Assembly (NCBI GenBank): GCA_000708835.1
Contig: DF237266.1
Span: 39,314 to 103,313, forward strand
Source of the DNA: Klebsormidium nitens
Taxonomy: Eukaryota; Streptophyta; Klebsormidiophyceae; Klebsormidiales; Klebsormidiaceae
Reading direction: 5' to 3'
Length of the DNA: 64,000 bases
Notes under the pieces: model-generated
What the model saw: the letters and a program-made list of their open reading frames with translations, nothing else
What the model was told of the DNA's origin: nothing
Database searches by the model: none
Part shown: positions 1 through 10,746 of the stretch, in pieces
How the letters are laid out: every line of letters begins with the position of its first letter
How positions within the stretch are numbered: position 1 is the stretch's first letter
Made by a program: the position numbers and the translations under genes

Positions 1-3000
1 ACAGCAGCATACCGAAAAGACTCCTGCAAATGCACACAGGTTGAAAAGCGGCTTTTAAAGGTTTACTAGAACTTCGCTGGAATTTCAAGCATTGATTTCA
101 AATCTGACGAGGGATTCGGCATCGAGTGTGCCGGGGTCTAGGTTTGAAGGGACCATCACGAGAGGGCGGACAAAGATGGGATGCATTGACAGCACCAGGG
201 GAGTGCGCGCACCAACAATGAGTCGCAGCTCGAACGGGCGTGCAAGAAGGAACGCATCTTCATGCCCCTGCTGTCACCATTGCTACTTTGAGACGGGCTG
301 AACATCACCGCAACAATCTGGGCGAAGAGGGAAGTTTCTCAATCTAGTAATAAACCAACAAGACATCCTAAGCAGCCTGTACTGCTTTCAAAAGATGAAT
401 TGAATTCAGGCTCGCGGCTTCTGGTAGTTACGACAAGAAAAGGCTGCAAGATGCAAGCCTCACCTCTTCCGTCCCACGACGTCAATCATCAGCGCGGCAA
501 TGAGCGTACCAGGGAACTCAGCACAGCTGCACAAGACGCGCGATAAAAGAATAATGAAAGCTCGGAATGCGAGATTCTCGCAGTTGTTGAAGTAACTCGT
601 CGTCCAAACAAAGGCACACAAAACCGCATGTTATGCCAGGCACTGAAGCACGTAATCAACATCTTCGGCGCCCAGAATCCGAACGAAGTACCTTGTAATC
701 AGCACGTCCCGGTATGCAGAGTTGTCCATGATCGGTAGGCCCTCTGCGCTGCATTGGACCTGCTTGCTGTCCTGCCCGCAATCCTCCCCAGTCGTACCAC
801 TCAACCCGGGCCGCTTTGACCCGATCTGGGTCGTCAAAAGCACAAGACCTGACGACGTGCAAAAGTGAATACTCGTGAGCGAGTCAGCAACGTTGGAGTT
901 GGACAAGAAGGAGGCTGAGGCCAACGAAACCAACGGGGTGGTTGACGGGGGCCAATTCTATAATCGAAAAACCCAGCCGTGCTTTGCAATCTTCATGCCC
1001 GTTGCCGCTGCAGGAGTGGAAAGAGGTTCTCTCTCCTTCGAACGTTTTTGAGACGGATCTTTTATAGAAGTCTCGATTCCGTCTGGTGATGATGGCCCAG
1101 AAAGATCGTGTCGTACCAGCACACGTTTCAACTGAACGACTCGAAGAAACCGGGTACCCGTACTCCGAAGTGAACTCGGTGCAAAAAAGGCGGATTGCCG
1201 CTCGCAAAATGCTCACCGTAGTATGTGAATGCGCACGCGAAAAAGACCAGCCACAGAATGACGGTGGATCTCCATAGGGACGGGCTCAACAGGTCCCTTA
1301 GCAGCGCCGCTGCGTCTGCGAGGGGCCGCTTCTGAGTGGTCCGCTTCTCATCCTCGTGTCCCCCAGGGGCCGGAATCTTTTGATACCCACTCACCCTCCG
1401 CTTCTGGGGCGATAGATTCCCTGCACGGGAGATGCACCAACTTATATACGGGAACGGATGTAACTAGGGGCGCGATGACTGAGAAGCGCCGAGGCACAAC
1501 AAAAACTCGTCAAAAATGGGAGAGTGAAGGACTGAAGCGAAACGTACAGAAGAGTGGAGGCAACAAGGTTGACAAGAACCGAAGAGGTTCCTCTTGCGGG
1601 CAGCGCTGACTGGGCGAGCTCGGAAACGACGCAAAATCAACATAGTCAGTCGTGCATGCAATCTGCTTGACTACTTGCCCCTGCTCATAGAAGCCATTGC
1701 TTCTTGTCAGCGATTCGCAACAAGCACAAAGAAAACGCATTTACCAGATTTCCAGTCCGGAGAGCAACAGCTTTTGAAGGAGGACACGCATGCTTTTCAA
1801 AGGGTGATTCCTCACTTTCAAAGACGGACTGGGGCACTGTACCGGGCACCTCCGTCGGGTGCTCGGGGGAAGGCCGGTCCTTAGGATGGCTGTGAACAAG
1901 CCGGCCAGGAGGCAGGCTCTTTCTATTTCTAACCGCCATCCGTTGCAACACAGCAAGTGACGACTTTTCTCGTCCCTTGACCTGGATGTTGAAAAAATCA
2001 CCATCGGTTCTTTCGAGATAACGGGAAGCCAAATGAAGAGGCTTGAATGTTTCGTCAAGAAGGTTCCTCTGGGTTGCGGCTTATCAAACAATCTCATGAA
2101 TGAACGTCTCCTCCAGATTCATTTCGTTGCTGAGTCCTCGGCGGTCGCTTTCTCGAGCCGACTTGGGCCTAAAAGAAGGTGAGTAGCTTAGCACCCTACG
2201 TCAAAATTGTTGCGCTTAGACTTAATGCATCCGTTCAAACAAACATCTGAATGGAACAAGGTCATACCGCAAGAAGAGCGCAAGGAGCATGTTTGCAGCA
2301 GCCATGAGGGCATCCCAATAACCACCAAGAAGCTGCTGGTGGGGCCACAATTGTGACAGATAAACGACTGGCTTACCATCAAATAGCGGGGCGACTCAGG
2401 GAGCACTGGATAAAAGATGAGGAGGAGAAGAAATGGGGTGGCAGAGAATGCAACCAGCCACCTGTACACGAGGGGACAGGTGTCAACATGCTGAGGGGGA
2501 AAGTAGACTTGTGAGTCCTGAAACGGCCGTGATAGTCCAAAAATTGACTTGCCTAGCTGTACGAAACATTCAGGCAATTGCATCGTGATGGCAAGTAAGA
2601 ATATGCATAATCTTTTGTCGATGCAAGCAGGACAACCGCGGATTCCGAAAGTGTCGGCTTACGTGTGTCCGAGATTAGGGGCCAAGCTCCCTGATATAAA
2701 GAGCTGTCGGGAAGGCGGATCAGGAGACTGGCAACATCTCCAACTCTGATACATTTTTGCATATCGGATCATCACACTTGTCCCCTCTTCGATTAACAGA
2801 ACGCGTAAATGAGATGAATCAGTGACCAGAATGGCCTTGACCAAGTGTCGCTGTGCGAGATGCAACCTTTGGACCTCAGTTTCGCCTCCAAAACCCTGTT
2901 GGTCAGCCAAAGTCAGTCTCACTTTGTTGCAACTTGGGACTTCCGATGCACAGAGCATGAAAAAACCGTCGCGCGTGTTCTGCTGCCCTTGTCCTTCTGA

Positions 3001-5332
3001 TTCAATCTCTCAATCATGCTTGCAGCTCTTAGGCCGTTTGACTACTCCGGACAACTAAAATGGTCGGAGTAGTCAACTTTCCATCGAACAGAGGATTGAG
3101 AATCGCAGCGCTCGTGGGTTCTGAGCGTCCGTCGAACTCAAGTGGAAAAGGGTAACCAAACAATAAAGACCTCGTACTCACCTCCATTGGAGGGTGGGCA
3201 TGACGATCCACGCCAGCAGAGCCTGCGCAACCGAGCCAATCTGCAGACAAGACGGGAGCTGCGAGCATGACTACAAGTCGAACGAAGTAACGTACGAGGG
3301 ACCACTCGAGGACTGTCAACTTCTGTACGTCAAAGGGGATTAGTAGGACGATAAGAACAACGGAGACAGTCGGTGAATCCGGGAACAACGAACAAATATA
3401 CGAAATGTTGCTCCGCTGAGATGAACCTAGTTGCTGAGTCAGAAATGTGGAACGCGGCAATCTGTACTTCATAGGATGCAGAACACGATGCGATCCTCAT
3501 TTGAATAGGAAAGGCCACTCACCGTCCAGAAGAATTCGACACACACTAGCCAGAAGCCCCTTCTTGACGACGGAATGAATTCCATGAAGAGAGAAAAGAT
3601 TACACTCCCGCCCCCCAATCCAAACCCTACCAACGCCCGGGACACCAGTAGGAACCAGTAGGCGGGCGAAACGGCACTGCAAATAGATGTGAAATCTTCG
3701 ACACCGAGCTTAAAAGCGTGATTGAACGGGTTGGTTCATTCTAATACTCTCGCAAACTTCCGATCTGGACAAAATTGGATCCTTCCATCAAAGGAAAGGA
3801 CGGAAGGTTGCCTTGCATTCGCAAGATGCAACTCAACAAGATATCGAACATTGGAAAACTATGAAAAGCTTCCTGACCTTTTTTGTGATTTCGTGATTCG
3901 GATAGACGAGTTGGGAACAATTGACTCGTACTCACCTAAGGAGCCCAAATACGAGAGTGAATACAGCGGTCGCGAAGAAGCCAACTCGCCGCCCCCATTC
4001 ATCAGAGACGATGCCCCAGCAGTTCGATCCCCTGTAAGCAAGAGGATTAGCATCGTCTCTTCCTGTCAGGCACAAGGACACGGATCCCACCTCGAAAGCT
4101 GAACAATTTGGCAGTTTGAGATGTTCGGGAAGAAAGCTCCACTCTCATCATGGATGTCTGTCACGACTAGAAATATTTGCGCCAGAATGTGCCATAACTG
4201 GCAAAAGCAGTGGCTGGATCCTCTACCACCATGGTCAGAACGTTCTCGAAGTAACTGCTGGAGCTCCTCTTGATCACTCACAGGAAGACGCCTAGGAATA
4301 CTGCGCTTGATATGGCCCCTTCTTGAGCAGGGCTTAAGTGCCATTCGCACCGAGCCTGCAGGACATGTACCACTTGTGAATGTTAACATGCTTTTGTTCA
4401 AGCCCGATGAGATTGACCCAGCCTAAAGTAAAAACGCGGAAGGGAAATTTTCACAGCAGTAAAACCCACTGATATTTGCAGAGAGTCAGCAGTCCTCTTT
4501 TATGGAAGCTGTCTAAGAAGATTGACTTCTCCTCAGGCTAAGAAACAACTGGCAACGTGATCATATTGACCGAGTCTGCGCGAGGCAAACATAGAGTAAT
4601 CTGTACAGCAACGCTTGTGGTGCGTCAGGTAACAAGCTGCCCCTGAGCCAGTCAGGTGGACTGGTACAAGAGCATAAAGACATGGTTTGTATAGCTCACA
4701 GCAGGTCCCACGTATGATAGGAGGATCATCTCGCACGCATCTGCCAGCCATGCTGTGCCAGTATACAGAAGCAACATAGTATGGAATGGTCCAAAGCCTG
4801 CACACGCGGACTCTACATCAGTACACGCCAGAGTCTTGAGTCCAGGTTTGTGAAGGGCTGATGATCAAGCAGAAATAGCTGACCAGATTCGTGCAATGCA
4901 AAGTGCCCCTTTTCCCATCGGTCAGCTGAAGCGAGCTCAGGTGTCTAGGTACAGTGAGTCTAATCAAACATAAGATCTGTAGCGATTTTCTGAAACCTGA
5001 ACATATTATCATCTCACTCCCGCAGTTCAGAGTTCCTGCTGCAAGTCAAGGCACTCTAAGGCTGCTCACACAACCAGCCGGGGTGGAACCTTGTCACATC
5101 TCTCACTTTATCCAGGATCCTCAGATTATTGTTGGGTCTGCAGAGACATTAGCTGGGGCTTACCAGAAGCTTCAATGGCATCCTCCACAGTGTACACCCC
5201 AGCGCTGTCTTCGTCTGTGGGCTGTGCAATTCCCTGTTCTGCTTCATCCTCTTCTGCTATCTCAAGCCTGCCGTCAACCATGGCGGCAGTCCTCGTGGTC
5301 TCTATCTCTAAATAACTAGCTGGGGGTGCCAT
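1..5332 (-). CDS. NIAP/OCT7-like major facilitator transporter (partial at left edge)
   Basis: This is a multi-exon MFS carrier of the plant NIAP (At3g13050, nicotinate/organic cation transporter 7) and SVOP-like group, probably a membrane importer of a small organic ion. Exons read on the minus strand are 5332-5164, 4797-4700, 4355-4282, 4031-3936, 3676-3523, 3240-3182, 2461-2377, 1981-1745, about 1403-1217, 848-692, 526-464 and 23 to the window edge. Visible family marks are VEDAIEASGFGPFH, ADACEMILLSYVGPA, the TM2-3 loop SDEWGRR, the PESPRYLM signature and a second DxxGRK loop just before the edge. The start at 5332 gives an acidic N-terminal tail of about 55 residues before TM1. The acceptor of exon 1217-1403 is the least certain junction. 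The last 3-4 membrane segments lie beyond the window. The substrate cannot be read from the sequence. The gene is divergent from the PsbP-domain gene. Confidence 0.88.
3038..3076. repeat. Perfect 12-bp inverted repeat (hairpin) in a transporter intron
   Basis: The sequence ttgactactccg (3038-3049) is followed after 15 nt by its exact reverse complement (3065-3076). It lies in the intron between the exons at 2461 and 3182. No function is claimed. Confidence 0.8.
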
Positions 5333-6290
5333 TGAAGAAGCTTACTAAGGTCCTTAAGCCTTTGCTACTGAACAAGGTCATCTTTTGGTGGAAAGCTTGG
5401 AGAACCAACAAAAGTCTCTGCCAGACAGATTCTATGGGTCACCCTTTTGTACAAATTGACAGTTATCTGTATTCTGACCAGTTTCAGAGGACAGCAATGC
5501 ATCTAAAATTTTGAAAGCTCAACTGGGGGCATCGCCACTCTGGCACTCTTAGCGACACTGAGTCAAGGGGCAGTATGATCAATTGTGAGGAAAGCAATCA
5601 AAGTCTTCAAGGCAGAGATGCAGCAACACAAACAACTTGTGGAGAGCGGCAATCCGTCCAACTCAGAAAGTCAACTAACACTGTCTGCAGTAGAATTCCT
5701 CACTTCCTTCATTCAGCTCCAGAAGCGGCGCCAATCAGTCTGAATGTATAGGCACTTAATGCCCGTCATTCCCCCGTTCTTTCCCACTGAGCCAGCAATG
5801 AATTTGAAGGGGAAGGCCCCTTATTGAACAATCTGCTGCTTTTCGTCAGGGCTGTCTAACTCTAAGCTTAGCTAGCACCTCCCAGCACCTCCTGTTTCCT
5901 CAAAAGTTGTATCGTCTGCACTAACTTAGTTGTGCCATTGGAAGTTGTGCCCCAGGTTCCAACACCTAAGAAACAAACCAAAAAATTGGAGATTGATTTC
6001 AAAATCCAGGTAATTCGGATCTCAAATAACCACGATCAGCTTCATCATCGGCAACGTTGACTGTTGCGGTTTAACGGAGATTTGACTCTGAAAACAAAGT
6101 TCCGAATAAGTGGTGAAAATCTGATAGCCATATGATATTGCCTGGCTTCTGTCAGGCATAAGCGGCTGGGAACTCGTGCCGAGGCGAGCTGCATGGTTCT
6201 TGTCAATGGGATGCTCACTTGCATGGCATCGAAGGCTTCAACTTCAAGTTCAAGGCTGGCGTGAGAACGTGAAGACGACAGGGGGATGCA
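5333..6290. other. Divergent intergenic region (shared upstream region)
   Basis: About 960 bp separates the start codons of the minus-strand transporter and the plus-strand PsbP-domain gene. It must hold both 5' UTRs and promoters. I see no long open frame that resembles a protein and no clear core promoter motif. Confidence 0.6.
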
Positions 6291-9200
6291 ATGGCGGCTC
6301 ATGCTGTTAAGCTGCAGGGCTTCGCGACCCCGTCTGGTCTAACTACCACCAGAGCTGCTTCCTGGAGGGAATGTCAGAGGACAAAGTTGGTGGCAACCCG
6401 CCCAGGCCAATATCTGCATAAAGGTAGGACAGAACGATGATGAAATGGCAATCTGTGCGTGCTGCTTGTTGCCTTTCTTCGGCGCGAGGTGTGCTGCATT
6501 GAAGGTTGCGATTATCCAGAACAAGGGTGGTAGTTTGGGTAGCACCACCGCCACCATCAAAATGAAAGTGCGCACCACATTGTCCAAGGTTGGAGATGAC
6601 TCAAAACATCCAGCATTGCATCTTCACCGTATGAATTGATTTTGGAAAAAGTATCTCTTCAGACAGTGCTGGCCAGGCCAGACAAGGAGCAGAGGGTCAT
6701 AAAGCCTGGTCCTATGAAGTGTTGAGGTAGTGAAGGTGGAATCTCCTCTTCTTGCAAAGATTATTAACAGGGTGCTCCACAGGGTTCAAATGTGTCCCTC
6801 CATTAAGAGAGCAGTGAGTCAATGACCGAAAATATGTGACTTCCTTTTCAAATACAGGAGAGACCCGGGGCAAAAGAGTAGCGGATGGAGCTGCCCGCTG
6901 TTGTAAGCAGGATGAGCAGGCAAAAGCAGAAGGTCATCAGAAGGCCGGCAGAAGGGATGTGCTTCTAGCAGGGGCTGCAGCGCTTGTGGCAGGCACAACG
7001 CTGCCGCGCGTGGCCCGCTCGGAAGATGCGCCAATTGTTGAGGGTGAGGAGAAATTGGCAGAAGCTGGAGGGGCAAGGTGGCTCTGGCTTTCTAGACAAT
7101 CCAGTCTATCTTTTGACGAGAACAAGCTTTCCTCTGTGGATCGACGTTGAGCTTTCTCTGAAAGCTGACTCGTTAAGAGACCTTTCAGCACATTCTTGCA
7201 GAGGTGCATCAGGCGGCAACTGGCTTTTTGCTCCAGTGATTGTTTTTACCTCACCTCGATCAGTCAAGCGAGATAATCCCAAATATTGCGCAGAACATTG
7301 AGCCAGTTTCTTCTTGTTTGCACCCTGCAGCACCTAAGAACGTGTTTGGCCTTGGGGAGTCCCCCCCAATTTCCACAACCGTTGTTGAAGACACCTACAG
7401 ATTTGGTGTGTTGAAGGACGATCTGAACGCGTATCAATTCAAGTACCCTTTGGAGACTGCAAAGAAAAGGGAAACATTGCCATGGTGAGACGTTGCCTCA
7501 ATCTTTGATACATTGAGGCTGGACTTTGTGCAGAAGGACCGCTAAAGGTGGTGATATGTGTCCAGGTGACTTTGATAGGTGACCCTTTGCTTTCGTTTGT
7601 GCTCTCTCTTCCACACAACAAATAACTGCAGTGCTAGCAAATGGTTGGTGCAATCGTGATTAGTGTAAATATCTTCCACACAGATGTGCACAGGGCCCTC
7701 AACCGATACTCACTTGCCCTCGATATCTATGGGCCCAACCGTGCCTGTCTTTGAGGCTGGATCAATCTTTGAAGCTGGATCGATCTGCTCACTGAGATCA
7801 CCGTTACCTGAAGACCTTCCCAGCACGGCTACTGTGACTCTCGTTGCCCGACGCCCCTTTAACGAAAAGCATCCTTGAAAATCCACAGCGTGCCCTTTGT
7901 CGAACAAGGTCAGATCATTTGCTTCTTGACTGTCCCTCCTGTTTTTCTGTGCGCAGGGTAGAGACGCGCGCACCTGAGCGGTACTCCTCCGCTGCGCCCA
8001 TCTCTTCGGACGCCCGCCAACGCATCGTGAGTGAGCGGATAGACTTCACCAAAAGTGTCACCTGCACAGTCAGCGTCGGGCCCCCCAGTGAGATCTTCCT
8101 TAAGGGGACGGACCCCACGGGTTGGAAAGCAACGGCCGTGGCAAACTCGGTTCTAATGGTGAGTCTCGACCGGAGATCGAGATGATAATTATGATGACAG
8201 TTTCCTACTCAGGTATGCAGAAGGCCCCCAAAAACTTTCAGGCTGCAGTACGAGACCCTAGCGTATCTGTGACGTCAGCATCAGGTCAGGCAGACCAGAT
8301 CCGCAGTATGAGCGGCTCATCCTTGGTGGTTGCCTGCCCTTAGAGACTTAACTCAAAGACACTCAGGAGCACCCGAAAGCGTGCAAGACGAGCCCTCGAG
8401 CACATCAGCATGTTTCTGTGGAGAAAGAGAGCTGTACAAACTCAGGACTGCAAACGTTTCATCTCTTCAGACTTGTGCAACGAGTTATCCAGTCATCGCT
8501 TCTGAGACTCTTGTTTCATCCAGGACCGCTCCTCGAGGAGAATGTCGCAGGGTCAGCGGACGGCGGAGTCTGAGATAGAAGAGACGAGAACCAAGACGGT
8601 AAGGTCTTTGTCCTGCTCTGTGCGTAGTGTGAAAATGCTGGCAGGTTAACGGAATCGTGTCACAGGTTCAGCGGAGTAAAGCGGAGTCCTTCAGCGGTAG
8701 TAAAGCGGAAGTCAAGGAATATTCCAGCAGGGAAACGACATGGTATGATTTCCTGGGATCGTCCAGGAGCACAATGTAGTGGTTCGCCTCAAAATGCTTC
8801 TGGCCTGGATATAGTGTCCTTTCTAGAAGGTGGATGAGATGTGAAGTGTGCGTGACCAAACACGAAGGCTCAGTATAGAACGGGGGTCGCGAATGTGACT
8901 TGACACCTTGCTTTTTGAGTTTATCAGATCGATGGCGTCCCTTACTTCTTCTACGAACACATACAACAACGATCTCCAACGACCATTGAGAAAAGATCAG
9001 ATACCTTCCGCCATTCATACGCTGTGACGGCGGAACGGGAGGGTAAGTTCTGCAATCCCTCGTCAGTGACTTCACACCGGAGCAGGCATCGTTTTCAAGA
9101 CGCATTCGCTGAAACTAGCCGCATCTTAAAGAGGCAGGACTTACATGGGGTCGTCCGTGCTTTCTTTGAACCCTATTGAAACGTTTTGACAGTCCCGTAT

Positions 9201-9606
9201 CACTTTGTGCAGGGTATCTTTACACTTTGAACATCTCCACGCCCGACGTCTACTGGGAAGACGTGAGACTCTAATCAACATCTCATGGCATCTCATGCTT
9301 TCAGCTTTTTCTTTGTCGAAGCAGCAAGTATTTCAATAAATGGTCTGAGTGAGGCCTATATGCTGGACTGCCTTGTACTGGAAGGAATCGGATGCTGAGC
9401 TTTGCCACAACCTGACGACTTTGACAGTCGGTCCATGTGAAGCGTTTAGTGGAGAAGGCTTGGTCCGTTCCTCCCAAAAATCACTGTACGCCCTTTCGTA
9501 TCCGCAGCTCGAGCCTGTCTTCCGACAAGCAGTAGAGTCCTTCCGTTTACTGCCGCCTACAAAGGATTACGTGCCCCCCTGGAAGGACCCGTGGAGATTC
9601 TGGTAG
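6291..9606 (+). CDS. PsbP-domain protein, thylakoid lumen (PPD5-like)
   Basis: Nuclear gene for a PsbP-domain (PPD) lumenal protein; members are extrinsic photosystem or lumen factors. Exons: 6291-6423, 6858-7043, 7331-7484, 7957-8158, 8242-8325, 8551-8598, 8928-9042, 9213-9262 and 9508-9606 (356 aa). Residues 1-75 are rich in Ser, Thr, Arg and Lys and look like a chloroplast transit peptide. A twin arginine (R76-R77) and a hydrophobic stretch with an Ala-rich exit follow, typical of a Tat lumen signal. Family stretches include PERYSSAAPISSDARQR, the IDGVPYFFYE strand, TAEREGYLYTLN and the C-terminal end YVPPWKDPWRFW. These resemble Arabidopsis At5g11450 (PPD5) from memory; PPD7 is the alternative. 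The junction between exons 8242-8325 and 8551-8598 is weakest, since an in-frame donor at 8284 also exists. The other junctions agree in phase. Confidence 0.88.
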
Positions 9607-10746
9607 AGCCTTTGGCAATTGGTTGGTTCGCCTCCGAATTCAGGATTGGAGCAAGACATGATGGTCAAGTGCTTGCTGCTCAATTTCAACAACAGCGCGA
9701 GGCCCTGCATTCCTCTCCTGCCCGTTATTGTGCTAATTGATGGCCGTACCGCCGCCAATCCCTTCGCTTCAATTCCTTTTGGTATCCGGAAATTTGTGCA
9801 TATGCTGCACTAGCCTCATGTCGAACTCGATCCAAGCTACACAGCATCCCAGCCACCACTGTCACCAGTGACTGGGTCAAGCTCTAGCCGAACTCATGTT
9901 CATGAGCGAGAATAATCAGTAGTAATGGAACTTCTTCTGCGAGAGCCTGATCGCCGCGCTTTGGGGAGCGGGAACTTGGTCAAAAGGATGAGCCCACTGA
10001 TTGTGCACTGTGATGCATGCAATACATGGCATTGGAATTTGAGTGCCGACATTGAGATATCGAGCGGCCGCAAGTCTGACATTCTGGAACTATATATGGG
10101 ATCATCAGCATAAGCAACTTGATTTGGTAAGGTAGTTAGGCGTTCAAAACCCAAACAATTCCCATGTATGCCATGGAAGCCTATGGCTCATGTGGCTACG
10201 GCGTTTGAAAAGAGAACATCATTGCACATGTTCCTGAGACGCTGCTCACTGCTAGCTAGTACTCTAGCTTTCTGGGCTGCATGACGTTTGGCTTCTTGGC
10301 ATCATCTCTCCAATTATAACATGTGGCCACACACGTATCTTGCCAGCCAGTTGACTGCAAGTGTATCCTGTATACCAACATACATGGATCCTCTGAGGTC
10401 AATGGGCAATCGCGGTGGGTGTCAACACTGAACAATCCACGAGCTCGAGATCGATGGCCGTCCGGAAGGGATCCCTGGACTGACGGGAAGTGCCACGATT
10501 GATGTCCGCGGGAGCCGTTGCTTGAAATACCTTGCGGCAACGGCGGCAAACAAGCCGTTACCCCGAAGGAAAAGAACTAGATGGCGGCGAAGTGGGTCTC
10601 TGCAGCTACGCTGCAATGGCTGCAACTAACAAGTCCAGATTCAATTCCCTCTGGCTGCAGGCAGTTCAATTCCCTGCATCTGGTCGAGGAGAGCGCATTG
10701 AGACCTGACAGGAATTAGAGGAGTGCTGTGGTCATTTGAAGAAGCC
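9607..10746. other. Intergenic region between two plus-strand genes
   Basis: The 1.1 kb after the PsbP-domain stop should contain its 3' UTR and the promoter of the next gene. Open frames here are short, lack family resemblance and are not flanked by good splice signals. Confidence 0.5.

Noticed and set aside
85-270. Open minus-strand frame ending FEINA with protein-like composition
   Set aside because: The transporter exon at 464-526 splices in phase to 23 (giving GRKRSLFGMLL as in NIAP proteins), so this stretch is intronic. It matches no known family.
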